Shown here one piece after another: positions 34,786 through 43,002 of a DNA stretch of 64,000 nt. The stretch is from Pseudovibrio sp947494035 (GTDB lineage Bacteria > Pseudomonadota > Alphaproteobacteria > Rhizobiales > Stappiaceae). The stretch spans positions 62,001 through 126,000 of the forward strand of contig CANLTN010000005.1 in NCBI GenBank assembly GCA_947494035.1, written 5' to 3'. Each line of letters begins with the position of its first letter. Position 1 is the stretch's first letter. The position numbers were made by a program, and so were the translations under genes. The notes under the pieces are model-generated. The model saw nothing but the letters and a program-made list of their open reading frames with translations, was not told where the DNA came from and made no database searches.

Positions 34786-35259
34786 ATGTTGCAAAGTAAG
34801 CGAGCGAAGCAGTTTCAGAGTTTTCTCGATGATCGTGGGTTGGGTCTGAAAGTAGTCGAGCTGCCGGATTCCTCCCGTTCTGCTGCTGAAGCAGCGCAGG
34901 CGCTGGGTTGTGCTCAGGAACAGATCGTCAAATCTCTCGTTTTTCAAAAGCTGGATACCGAGGAAGCTATTCTGGTGCTGGCGAGCGGGACAAACCGCGT
35001 TAATGAGGAGGCGATTTCGGCCTTTGTTGGTGGTCCAATCGGACGGCCTGATGCGAAGTTCGTCAAAAATGTTACGGGGTTCTCGATCGGCGGTATCCCG
35101 CCACTGGGCCATAAGCAACAGCTGACGGTGTACGTGGATGAAGACCTTTTGACCTTCGACGAGGTGTGGGCTGCGGCCGGAACGCCGAACGCAGTGTTCA
35201 TGATGCCCGGAAACCTCCCGGACATTGTAGGTGATCATCAGGTTGTCTGCGTGAAGTAG
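34786..35259 (+). CDS. YbaK/EbsC-type aminoacyl-tRNA deacylase
   Basis: A 157-residue INS-superfamily protein. IVKSLVF carries the conserved lysine, and TGFSIGGIPPLGH is the YbaK signature. Relatives hydrolyse mischarged tRNA (for example Cys- or Ala-tRNA(Pro)) in trans. Its exact substrate class is not decided by these motifs. Confidence 0.87.
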   Translation: MLQSKRAKQFQSFLDDRGLGLKVVELPDSSRSAAEAAQALGCAQEQIVKSLVFQKLDTEEAILVLASGTNRVNEEAISAFVGGPIGRPDAKFVKNVTGFSIGGIPPLGHKQQLTVYVDEDLLTFDEVWAAAGTPNAVFMMPGNLPDIVGDHQVVCVK

Positions 35260-35262
35260 TAG

Positions 35263-35478
35263 TTACGCTTTGTCGTCGACCGGCCATTCGACGTAGGCGA
35301 GAACCCACAAAAAGACCAGATTGATGAGTGGAATGAACACCAGAATGGTCCAAACCATTGAAAAACCGATCCGGTGCAGGATCCTTGCTACTGGAACGGC
35401 GAGAATTATTATCGAGAGAATTAATGCACCGAGGTGCCAGAGTGCAAAGTTCTCCATCATCATTTGTTGATCCATCAT
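35263..35478 (-). CDS. Small two-segment membrane protein
   Basis: A 71-residue protein with two hydrophobic segments (ALWHLGALILSIIILAVPV and MVWTILVFIPLINLVFLWVL) and a short hinge ARILHRIGFS. A similar arrangement occurs in small uncharacterised inner-membrane proteins of proteobacteria. AAGGAG lies 9 nt before the ATG at 35478. No function is known to me. Confidence 0.7.
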   Translation of the reverse strand: MMDQQMMMENFALWHLGALILSIIILAVPVARILHRIGFSMVWTILVFIPLINLVFLWVLAYVEWPVDDKA

Positions 35479-35632
35479 GTGAGCTTCTCCTTCTCTGATT
35501 TGGGATTGACTATCCGATTGAAGAGAGCAAAAATCAAAGAAAATATTGATTGATTACAAATGCTTATGATTAATTTATGGGCGTATTTTTAGGGAGTCGG
35601 AGGAAGGCTATCTTCTGACAAAAGGGGGAACA

Positions 35633-36184
35633 GTGAGTACTGCGCTGGTTATTATTGATGTTCAGAAATATTTGTTTGATGTGGGGCCTCAGCCATTTGA
35701 GCGGGATGAGACCATCGCTCGCATCAACAGCCTGAGTGCAAAAGCGCGCCATGCGGGCATTCCGGTCATCGTGATTCAGCACGAGCGAGAGAACCATCCG
35801 CTGGCTTATGGTACTAAGGGATGGGAGCTGCCGGACGATCTGGTTGTGACTGAAAGCGATGTGAAGGTTCGCAAGACTGCGCCGGATTCGTTCTTCAAAA
35901 CCAACTTGAAGGATTTACTGGATGAGCGCGGTATCACAGATCTGACAGTGTGCGGGTTTGCCTCCGAGTTCTGCGTGGATACCACGTTCCGACGGGCGGC
36001 TTCGCTTGGTTACAACCTGCGTCTGGTGAGTGATGCGCACACCACGCATGATAAGGACCACGCCAGCGGCCAGCTCATCAGAGAGCATCACAACAACACG
36101 CTGATTGACTTGGGAGGTTATGACGGCAGCATCATAGCTTTGCCGGAAGCGGAGATTGAGTTTATGCAGGTCGAGACTGCTTAG
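35633..36184 (+). CDS. Isochorismatase-family cysteine hydrolase
   Basis: A 183-residue protein with the triad of this family: Asp in VIIDVQKYLF, Lys in VRKTAPDSFF and Cys in GFASEFCVDTT, plus a cis-peptide region. The substrate may be an amide such as nicotinamide or ureidoacrylate, but is not determined. The start is a GTG at 35633 after GGGGGAACA. Its stop overlaps a leftover ispA 3' end on the other strand. Confidence 0.87.
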   Translation: MSTALVIIDVQKYLFDVGPQPFERDETIARINSLSAKARHAGIPVIVIQHERENHPLAYGTKGWELPDDLVVTESDVKVRKTAPDSFFKTNLKDLLDERGITDLTVCGFASEFCVDTTFRRAASLGYNLRLVSDAHTTHDKDHASGQLIREHHNNTLIDLGGYDGSIIALPEAEIEFMQVETA

Positions 36185-36237
36185 CTCTCACGATCAGCGA
36201 TGTAGCGGGCCAACGTCTTCAGGGTGTTGGCATTTGC
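36182..36237 (-). pseudogene. Remnant of the ispA 3' end (direct repeat, left copy)
   Basis: The minus strand encodes ANTLKTLARYIADRES and a stop, the same C-terminus as intact ispA at 37182. Over 56 bases it matches 37183-37238 at 51 positions. The differences within the last 17 codons are silent; further in, one changes Lys to Asn. It is cut off from the rest of ispA by the HEPN-like gene. Its stop overlaps that of the convergent hydrolase gene, as for other convergent pairs here, so this is probably the original ispA end. Confidence 0.88.
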
Positions 36238-37151
36238 GGTTTTTGCTTTAGTTCTGAAATGGCTTTGTTCATTCGAAACTTGGTCTCGGATGCTACCGAA
36301 ATGTGTGAATCTACCCACTGCGTTAGTTGGTTGATCGCACGTATATTCTCAACTGAGTTTGCATTTTCAAAGACTTGGGGATCTCGTGCGCGGACTAGGT
36401 GATTGAACAAAGGGGAACCGTGTTCGATTATTCCTGCAAACATACTTTCCCCAGTCACCTTATCTTCGAAGAAAGCATGGTTGAAGTCTGAGAAAACTGA
36501 TTTTAGATTGTGGTGCCCAATAAATGCGCCGCCGTTGTGAAGCCGTTCGAGAAGACCGTCAGTCGCGATCATCCAACATTTTGGTTCTCGTACTGGGTTA
36601 TCGAGTTCATAAAAGGGCGTGTTTCTACAGGATACCTCCCAAAGGTCCTCACCGAGAAAATTCTGGTGTTTCACTAGTTTTCTAAGAGACATGCAGATTG
36701 TGTCGACGGCGTAGATCATGCCACCAGATATGTGTTTGTTTCTTATTCCATACCGACCTTCTGGTGCCCCCAGAACGTTGAAGAACGTTACAAACTCTAA
36801 CATCGAGGCCCCATCCCACAATTGACTATACTCGTTCACGCCATGGGGCGCTTGAATTTCTGTAGGTATAATCGAACTGCTGTCGATTTCGATTACTTTC
36901 TGAAAGAGCTCGTCCAAATTGTGGCCATCTTTGATACTGGGTTTTCGGACGGGTAGGCCGTTATAAAGCAGAATTGATTTGAAGTACTTTTCAAATGCCT
37001 GAGCAGTGGACCAAAGCGCCTGTTGTGGGAGTGCGTTTTGAAAGGCCCACCTTGCAGTGAGATAATCGTTGTCTGCTGAATCTATGAACAGTTTTTGTAT
37101 TAGATCAGACTGCCGTTCTTGCAACGACATTTCAGATGGGCATTTCCTCAA
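36219..37151 (-). CDS. HEPN-like domain protein, single-gene island
   Basis: A 310-residue protein that I do not recognise as a named family. Its first ~100 residues look like a HEPN helical bundle: DSADNDYLTARWAFQNA, WSTAQAFEKYFKSILLYNG and DGHNLDELFQKV. I do not see the RxxxxH nuclease motif of toxin-type HEPN proteins. The rest, with GMIYAVDTICMS and PKCWMIATDGLL, is unassigned. Its start is TTG at 37151 with GGGAGG 8 nt upstream, 30 nt after the ispA stop, so it is likely cotranscribed with ispA. Hand counts of three 60-base lines inside it gave about 42, 52 and 43% GC, below neighbouring genes. Its last codons read through the ispA remnant in another frame. Confidence 0.75.
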   Translation of the reverse strand: MRKCPSEMSLQERQSDLIQKLFIDSADNDYLTARWAFQNALPQQALWSTAQAFEKYFKSILLYNGLPVRKPSIKDGHNLDELFQKVIEIDSSSIIPTEIQAPHGVNEYSQLWDGASMLEFVTFFNVLGAPEGRYGIRNKHISGGMIYAVDTICMSLRKLVKHQNFLGEDLWEVSCRNTPFYELDNPVREPKCWMIATDGLLERLHNGGAFIGHHNLKSVFSDFNHAFFEDKVTGESMFAGIIEHGSPLFNHLVRARDPQVFENANSVENIRAINQLTQWVDSHISVASETKFRMNKAISELKQKPQMPTP

Positions 37152-37181
37152 TCAATCAACCTCCCTATTCGATTCTGAAGC

Positions 37182-38102
37182 CTAACTCTCACGATCAGCG
37201 ATGTAGCGGGCCAGCGTCTTCAGGGTGTTAGCCTTGGCTCCGTATGGTGCCAATAGTTCGTCAGCTTCGCTGATAAGCTGTGCGAGTTCCTGACGGGTCT
37301 GTTCTTCACCGAGCAGGCTGACGAGGGTTGCCTTGCCAGCTTCTGCGTCTTTACCCGTTGCTTTGCCAACCACTTCTGCATCGCCTGTCAGGTCCAGCAG
37401 GTCGTCTGCCAGCTGGAAGGCAAGGCCGATGATCTCGCCAAAGCGGGTGAGGCGGGTGATATCATCTTCAGAGGCATCTGCGAGAATTGCACCAGCACGA
37501 CATGCATAGCGGATGAGTGCGCCAGTTTTCATGGCCTGAAGCTGGCGGATCTCGGCTTCTGTTCTGTCACGGTGCTCGGAGGCAAGGTCGAGCATCTGCC
37601 CGCCTGCCATGCCGCCAATGCCGGATGCACGGGCGAGTTCCTGAGACAAACGCAGGCGGATGGCCGGATCAGGGTGAACTTGTTCATCAGCGATAAAATC
37701 GAAGGCGATTGTGAGAAGTGCGTCACCTGCAAGGATTGCAGTGGCTTCATCAAAGGCTTTGTGTGTTGTTGGACGGCCACGACGTACATCGTCATCATCC
37801 ATTGCCGGAAGGTCGTCATGAACGAGGGAGTAGCAGTGAATGCACTCCAGCGCGGAGGCTGCAACCAGTGTGCCTTCGTTTTCGTGGCCAAACAGACGGG
37901 CGGCTTCGATCATCAGAACCGGACGCAGGCGCTTGCCGCCGGACAGGGCCGCATAGTTCATTGCTTCCAGCAGGCGTTCAGGTCGGGCCAGCTCCTCAGG
38001 ACGAGCAGTCTCTCCCAAAAGAGAGGTGAGTTTTTCTTCAAGAGACTGAGCGGTTTCGGTGATGACCGACTTCAAAGCAACAGACACAGAACCCCATCCC
38101 AT
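37182..38102 (-). CDS. ispA: Farnesyl/geranyl diphosphate synthase (IspA-type)
   Basis: A 306-residue short-chain prenyl diphosphate synthase making the C10-C15 precursors of quinones, undecaprenyl phosphate and other isoprenoids. The first aspartate-rich motif is DDLPAMDDDDVRRGRP, the second is LADDLLDLTGD, and GGKRLRPVL binds the pyrophosphate. The C-terminal ~19 codons are duplicated at 36182, showing that its present 3' end came with the inserted HEPN island. The xseB and dxs genes often found next to it are not here. Confidence 0.93.
   Translation of the reverse strand: MGWGSVSVALKSVITETAQSLEEKLTSLLGETARPEELARPERLLEAMNYAALSGGKRLRPVLMIEAARLFGHENEGTLVAASALECIHCYSLVHDDLPAMDDDDVRRGRPTTHKAFDEATAILAGDALLTIAFDFIADEQVHPDPAIRLRLSQELARASGIGGMAGGQMLDLASEHRDRTEAEIRQLQAMKTGALIRYACRAGAILADASEDDITRLTRFGEIIGLAFQLADDLLDLTGDAEVVGKATGKDAEAGKATLVSLLGEEQTRQELAQLISEADELLAPYGAKANTLKTLARYIADRES
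37183..37238. repeat. Direct repeat, right copy (3' end of intact ispA)
   Basis: Partner of 36182-36237, offset by 1001 bases. The repeats flank the HEPN-like gene. Confidence 0.85.
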
Positions 38103-38383
38103 AAGAGCAAATTGAGTACAACAGAATTAGAAGAGCTTACCAATCGACTGACAGCAAATTGATCGTTTGTCCTGAAAACCTGTCAAGGTCAAGCAAAATG
38201 GCGGGTCTCATTTGGATTTGGCACATTTTGACCCCTTTAATATTCGGGTGAGATTTCCTGCGGAGTTGCTTTGATGCGGCTTTCTTTATTAGGTTAAATC
38301 TAAAGTTACCTAAGGTCATGTAATAAGAGCCAAGCAACAAGGCGCCCTAATAAGTCAGCTATAAGAGATGATAGGGGAATAGA

Positions 38384-39625
38384 ATGCGTGCACTCTCGAA
38401 GATGTTGTCAGATTTTGTCCAGAAAGGGCAACTTACAATTTTTGACGCCAAAGACCGTAAGTATGTCTTTGGTAATGAAGACAGCGGACCCTCCGCTGCC
38501 CTGCGTTTTCACAGTTGGAAGCTGCCCTTTACGCTTCTGGTTGACCCGGAGTTGAAGGCTGCCGAAGCCTATATGGATGGTCAGATCACTGTCGAGCCGG
38601 GGTACACCCTGAATGATTTGATTGCAGTGTTCATGGCTAATGAAGGCCTGCTGACAGAGCATCCCATTCAACGCATTCTGACCTTTATGAAAGACGGGCA
38701 CACACGTCGACGGCTTGGCCTGAACCTGAAGAAAAACAAAGCTCAGGTGCGCCATCACTATGATTTGTCGACCGAGCTGTATCGGCTCTTTCTCGATGAC
38801 GGCCTCAACTACAGCTGTGCGTATTACCGGTCGCCCGAGGATACGCTTGAAGAAGCGCAGCAGGCCAAGCTGGACCATCTTGTTGCCAAGCTGGACCTGA
38901 AGCCCGGCATGTCTGTGTTGGAAATTGGCGGTGGCTGGGGTTCTCTGGCCATTCGTATGGCGCAGGCAGGTGCACAGGTGACCTCCCTGAACGTTTCCAC
39001 CGAGCAGATCAAGATTGCTGAAGAGCGGGTGAAAGCTGCTGGTCTTGAGGACAAGGTTGAATTCGTTTGTCTGGATTACAATGAGTTTGAAGGCGAGTTT
39101 GACCGCATCATCTCTGTCGGCATGATGGAACATGTGGGCATTGGCAATCTGGGTGCTTACTTCACCAAGGTCCGTGATTGCCTGAAGCAGGATGGCTATG
39201 CAGTCATTCACTCGATTGGTCGCTGTGGACCTCCGGGTGTGACGGGGCCTTTCCTATCCAAATACATTTTCCCCGGCGGCTACTGCCCCGCACTTTCTGA
39301 AACGTTTGCGGACATTGAAAAGACTGGAATGTGGGTGTGTGACAACGAGATTTTGCGGTTGCACTACTACTACACTTTGCGAGACTGGCGCCTGAACTTT
39401 GAGCGCAATCGGGACAAAATCAAAGAGCTTTACGATGAGCGCTTCTGCAAAATGTGGGAGTTCTATCTTTCCGGCTGTGAAATGAACTTCCTGCATGGAC
39501 GGATGATGGTGTTCCAGCTGATCCTGTCGAAGGAGCGGGATGCAGTTCCAATTATTCGGGACTTCATCGGTCATAACGAGCAGGCAATGCTTTCTCATCG
39601 CAATGACCGCAGAAAAATGGCGTAA
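38384..39625 (+). CDS. cfa: Cyclopropane-fatty-acyl-phospholipid synthase family methyltransferase
   Basis: A 413-residue enzyme that methylenates unsaturated acyl chains of membrane phospholipids using SAM. The N-terminal lipid-binding domain (about 1-110) precedes a Rossmann domain. The SAM motif is VLEIGGGWGSLA, with YSCAYY and the active-site SVGMMEHVG; FPGGYCPAL follows. The length and motifs fit Cfa/CmaS. It is divergent from ispA across 280 nt. Confidence 0.92.
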   Translation: MRALSKMLSDFVQKGQLTIFDAKDRKYVFGNEDSGPSAALRFHSWKLPFTLLVDPELKAAEAYMDGQITVEPGYTLNDLIAVFMANEGLLTEHPIQRILTFMKDGHTRRRLGLNLKKNKAQVRHHYDLSTELYRLFLDDGLNYSCAYYRSPEDTLEEAQQAKLDHLVAKLDLKPGMSVLEIGGGWGSLAIRMAQAGAQVTSLNVSTEQIKIAEERVKAAGLEDKVEFVCLDYNEFEGEFDRIISVGMMEHVGIGNLGAYFTKVRDCLKQDGYAVIHSIGRCGPPGVTGPFLSKYIFPGGYCPALSETFADIEKTGMWVCDNEILRLHYYYTLRDWRLNFERNRDKIKELYDERFCKMWEFYLSGCEMNFLHGRMMVFQLILSKERDAVPIIRDFIGHNEQAMLSHRNDRRKMA

Positions 39626-40011
39626 AGCGTTTGCAGTAACAAGGTGGTCCCGGAATTCTTTCCGGGGCTCGCAGATTGGCTCAATCACCTTGGGCAAAAT
39701 TATTGACTGCTCTTCGCATGTATAGAGCGAATGGGTGGATGTGGGTGCAGGAATTTCGAGATAGCCTGATGACTGTGAAGAGCTTGCACGAGGTGTTTTC
39801 GGGCTGATTGTGCGCCTTGGAATGCATATCTGGAAGAGTTTTCGGAGGAGGTGTGCTGTTGAAGCGTAAGATTGGTGGCTGCAAGCCCTATTGGGTTTTA
39901 ATTGGCAAAACCTCTAACCCTCAATTAGATCCAATGATTACCAAGAGGTGTTTTGATCGAAAGTGCCATTAGAGTCTCTAAGGTGATTAAAGCACGCTGG
40001 AGGTTCTGGTC
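39626..40011. other. Intergenic region after cfa
   Basis: About 385 nt. A hairpin CCCGGAATTCTTTCCGGG near 39645-39662 could help end the cfa transcript but lacks a T-run. Otherwise I see nothing. Confidence 0.4.
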
Positions 40012-40371
40012 ATGGGCAATCAAGCTGCGAATTTTTCTGCCCCAAAAGGCTTTTTTTATTTTAGGCATCCGCAAAAGTCTGCTGTGGTAGCATTGATCTT
40101 GTCGGTTTTTCTGGGTGGGTTTGGGATGCATCGGGTCTATCTGGGTAAGCGGATGAGCGGTGTTGTGATGTTTATCCTTTCTCTGATTACGATCGTGCTG
40201 ACGTTCAGTGGATTGAGCGGGTTGGAGACTATGGAGTTTAGCAGGGTAATTGTTGTTGCCAGTGCTGCGGTGGGATTTGGAATGGTGGTGTTTACGTGGG
40301 TTTTTGTCGATCTACTGATCATAAGTATAGGCGTCCTCAGTGCATCCAGTCGCGTGAAAGAGCCTGAGTAG
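40012..40371 (+). CDS. TM2-domain protein
   Basis: A 119-residue membrane protein. A TM2 domain is seen as KSAVVALILSVFLGGFGMHR plus VYLGKRMSGVV, with the glycine-rich GGFGMHRVYLG turn. Two further hydrophobic stretches follow (about 50-65 and 80-110). TM2 proteins are widespread and of unknown function in bacteria. Confidence 0.82.
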   Translation: MGNQAANFSAPKGFFYFRHPQKSAVVALILSVFLGGFGMHRVYLGKRMSGVVMFILSLITIVLTFSGLSGLETMEFSRVIVVASAAVGFGMVVFTWVFVDLLIISIGVLSASSRVKEPE

Positions 40372-40390
40372 GGGCAAGACCAAGATAAAG

Positions 40391-40423
40391 AAAAAGCCGA
40401 AGCTAGGGGGCTTCGGCTTTTTG
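40391..40423. terminator. Bidirectional terminator between the TM2 and AhpD-like genes
   Basis: AAAAAGCCGAAG-CTAGGGGG-CTTCGGCTTTTT, with an A-run and T-run on either side. It serves both convergent genes. Confidence 0.9.
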
Positions 40424-40519
40424 CTTTTGCAGCAAGTTATGGTCTCGCCCGCAATTCGGGGCACGAATGATCCAGGGAGAGGATTAAACCGGACGAGGCC
40501 TGCTGAGGGTCATTTCTGT

Positions 40520-41062
40520 TTATTCGGCTGCTTCCAATTCCAGTTCTGACGCTTCAAGGGCGACAGCAGCAGACTGGATGATTGATGCGAAACGAACCGC
40601 GGTTTGCACCATCTCGGCAGTAACTCCGGCTTTGCGCAGGATAGCTTCGTGGCTATCAATGCACATGCCACAGCCGTTGATGGCGGAGACGGCAAGCGAC
40701 CACAATTCAAAATCAACTTTGTCTACGCCAGGCTTGCCAATCACGTTCATGCGCAGCTTGGCAGGCATGGTTCCGTACTGCTCGTTGGAAGAGAGGTGTA
40801 CGAAGCGGTAGTAGACGTTGTTCATGCTCATAATTGATACAGCAGCTTTCGCGGCGCTCATCGCTTCCGGGGTCAGGTGCGGAGCAGCTTCTGCGATCAG
40901 GGCGTTCTTGACTGTGTCGTTGCGGGTCGCAATGGCGCAAGCGACGATCAAGCCGTATTTCTGCTGATTGGTCAGAGATTCATCAGTTGCCATGGATCCA
41001 AGATTCAAACGGACGTCTTTGGCGAAGTCACCAAGGCGGGATTTCAAGGTATCAATGGACAT
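40520..41062 (-). CDS. ahpD: AhpD-like alkylhydroperoxidase (carboxymuconolactone decarboxylase family)
   Basis: A 180-residue AhpD. The redox centre is NGCGMCIDSHEA with the CxxC and the following histidine, and the proton-relay glutamate lies upstream in FELWSLAV. AhpD reduces the peroxiredoxin AhpC. It lies downstream of the peroxiredoxin gene on the same strand, with a RIME-like palindrome in the 163-nt gap, so the two form a peroxide-defence unit. Confidence 0.92.
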   Translation of the reverse strand: MSIDTLKSRLGDFAKDVRLNLGSMATDESLTNQQKYGLIVACAIATRNDTVKNALIAEAAPHLTPEAMSAAKAAVSIMSMNNVYYRFVHLSSNEQYGTMPAKLRMNVIGKPGVDKVDFELWSLAVSAINGCGMCIDSHEAILRKAGVTAEMVQTAVRFASIIQSAAVALEASELELEAAE

Positions 41063-41121
41063 AGGTTTCTCCTGATGATTTTGGCGTAGGGCTACGTACG
41101 AAGTGATTTTTGCTGTTTTGG

Positions 41122-41166
41122 ATGCGCACTCTCGAAAATCGGAGACCTCTTTTCGGGAGTGCGCTT
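41122..41166. repeat. RIME-like dispersed palindrome, copy 4
   Basis: GCGCACTCTCGAAAA and TTTTCGGGAGTGCGC form the arms. It lies in the gap between the peroxiredoxin and ahpD genes, where its hairpin could affect the shared transcript. Confidence 0.65.
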
Positions 41167-41225
41167 AAGAAACCGGAGCAGTGTGTTTTTGGCTTTATGT
41201 GCTCCGGACCTATTCCGTTCCGGAA

Positions 41226-41777
41226 TTAAGCTGCGAGTACGTCGCCGCCTACTTCACGGTTACATGGGCAGAGTTCGTCGGTCTGCAGAGCGTCGAGAAC
41301 ACGCAGGGTGTCTTTCGGGTTACGGCCAACGTTCAGGTTGGTTGCGTAAATGTGCTGGATGGTGTTTTCGTTGTCGACGATGAAGGTGTAACGGTATGCT
41401 ACGCCGTCTGGAGAACGAACGCCGAGGCCGTCGATTAGGGAGCCGTTGGTGTCAGCAAATGCCCAGATTGGCAGCTTGTTGAGATCCGGGTGATCGCGGC
41501 GCCATGCCAGCTTAACGAATTCGTTGTCGGAAGAACCGCCGAGAACAACTGCGTCACGGTCTTCGAACTCACCAGCAAGGCGAGCGAATTCAGCGATTTC
41601 GGTTGGGCAAACGAAAGTGAAGTCTTTTGGGTAGAAGAAGATTACTTTCCACTTACCCTCGAAGCTTTTTTCGGTGATTGCTTCAAATGCGCTTTCGCCG
41701 TTTTCTTCGTGGTTGTTGAAACCAGGCTTTACGCCAACTACTTCAAATTCTGGAAGTTTTTCGCCGATACCGACCAT
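41226..41777 (-). CDS. ahpC: Peroxiredoxin, AhpC-type
   Basis: A 183-residue 2-Cys peroxiredoxin. The peroxidatic cysteine is in FYPKDFTFVCPTEI and the C-terminal resolving region is ELCPCNREVG. It starts at the ATG at 41777 with AGGAGAG upstream; the frame extends to 41894 without conserved sequence. It is divergent from the OxyR-like gene, which should activate it. Confidence 0.93.
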   Translation of the reverse strand: MVGIGEKLPEFEVVGVKPGFNNHEENGESAFEAITEKSFEGKWKVIFFYPKDFTFVCPTEIAEFARLAGEFEDRDAVVLGGSSDNEFVKLAWRRDHPDLNKLPIWAFADTNGSLIDGLGVRSPDGVAYRYTFIVDNENTIQHIYATNLNVGRNPKDTLRVLDALQTDELCPCNREVGGDVLAA

Positions 41778-41894
41778 GGGTACTCTCCTAAATATGGAAT
41801 GACGCGCGAGCAGCGTCGATAAATGATCCTGTTGAAGGCCTGTAAGATCGGCCTTCGTTGGGAGCCTTATGCAACTCTTAACAAAATCGGTCAA

Positions 41895-41952
41895 AACGAT
41901 AATAACGAAGAAGCCTATCGATTTTTTCGAACAGCATGATAAGTTATCGCGG
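41895..41952. promoter_or_regulatory. Candidate OxyR binding region between ahpC and oxyR
   Basis: The segment holds CGATAATAACGAAGAAGCC then TATCG (GATA/TATC half-sites) and, 20 nt on, GATAAGTTATC. These resemble the paired ATAG/CTAT half-sites of OxyR. The position between divergent ahpC and oxyR supports it, but this is by eye. Confidence 0.35.
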
Positions 41953-42007
41953 GATTGGCCGAATTCCGCTGAAATTTAGAGAAATTCTAATCTAGGGGCT
42001 TTGATCT

Positions 42008-42970
42008 GTGTCATCCGGTCGCACGATGTTACCCACATTAAAACAGCTGCAGTACTTTAAAACGCTGGCAAAACTACTGTCTTTTTCGAAGGCAGCGGAC
42101 GCATGTTTCATCACGCAATCAACGCTTTCTGCGTCGATCAAGCAGTTGGAGGGTATTCTTGGGTGTGAGCTTCTAGACCGCTCGGGCAGGACGTTGGTGC
42201 TGACTGAGGCGGGGGAGAACGTGCTGGAGAAGACGTCCCTGCTTTTGCGTGACGCGGAGGATCTGGTTCAGGGCGTTCAGGCGCAGAACCGACCGTTGTG
42301 TGGCCGGTTCCGGTTGGGAGTGATCCCCTCTGTTGCGCCGTATCTGCTTCCGCGTTTCTTGCCGCAGCTCAGAGAGCTTTATCCCGAGCTGCAGTTGTTC
42401 CTGCGAGAGGACCTTTCGCGCAATTTGATGCTGGCCTTGCGGGAAGGGCGTATTGATGCGGCGCTCATGGCGTTGCCCTATGACACGACCGGTTTTGAAT
42501 CTGCCGAGATCGGGAGTGATGCTTTTTATCTGGCCGTGCCGCGTTCGCACCCGCTGGCCGGAGCCCGTGAAGTGATGATGGAAGAGCTTGCCAACGAGGT
42601 ATTGCTGCTTCTGGAAGATGGTCATTGTTTGCGAAACCACGTGCTTGCTGCAACAGGCGGGCGGATGGTGGCGGCGAATGAAGATGTACAAGCCACATCT
42701 TTATCAACACTTGTGCAAATGGTGGATAACGGTATCGGCGTCACGCTTGTGCCACGTATTGCTGTAGATGCAGATATCGACCGCGGAACCTCTTTGAAGC
42801 TGATCAGAATTGCCGATAAGGGTGCGCACAGGACCATCGGAATGGTCTGGAGGCGTAAATCATCTTTTGAAGGAAATGCAAAGTTACTTTGTAAGGCACT
42901 GGAACGCTTTATGGTTGAAACTCAAAAGAGTGTCCCGCTTCCTCAACAAGTATTGGAGAAGAGTGCTTGA
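42008..42970 (+). CDS. oxyR: OxyR-like LysR regulator lacking the second redox cysteine
   Basis: A 320-residue LysR-type regulator. The winged HTH reads LSFSKAADACFITQSTLSAS, and the effector domain has VIPSVAPYLLPRFLP. The peroxide-sensing cysteine is present in LLLEDGHCLRNH. The partner that sits nine residues later in E. coli OxyR (Cys208) is a threonine here. It should control the divergent ahpC-ahpD genes. The start is the GTG at 42008 (AGGGG upstream) or the ATG at 42026. Confidence 0.87.
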   Translation: MSSGRTMLPTLKQLQYFKTLAKLLSFSKAADACFITQSTLSASIKQLEGILGCELLDRSGRTLVLTEAGENVLEKTSLLLRDAEDLVQGVQAQNRPLCGRFRLGVIPSVAPYLLPRFLPQLRELYPELQLFLREDLSRNLMLALREGRIDAALMALPYDTTGFESAEIGSDAFYLAVPRSHPLAGAREVMMEELANEVLLLLEDGHCLRNHVLAATGGRMVAANEDVQATSLSTLVQMVDNGIGVTLVPRIAVDADIDRGTSLKLIRIADKGAHRTIGMVWRRKSSFEGNAKLLCKALERFMVETQKSVPLPQQVLEKSA

Positions 42971-43002
42971 AGAAAGCGCGTACAACGGAGAAAACCGAGC
43001 CA

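Noticed and set aside
36182..37238. Simple target-site duplication from a transposon
   Set aside because: The 56-bp repeats differ at 5 positions, those in the last 17 codons all silent, and no transposase or terminal inverted repeats are present.
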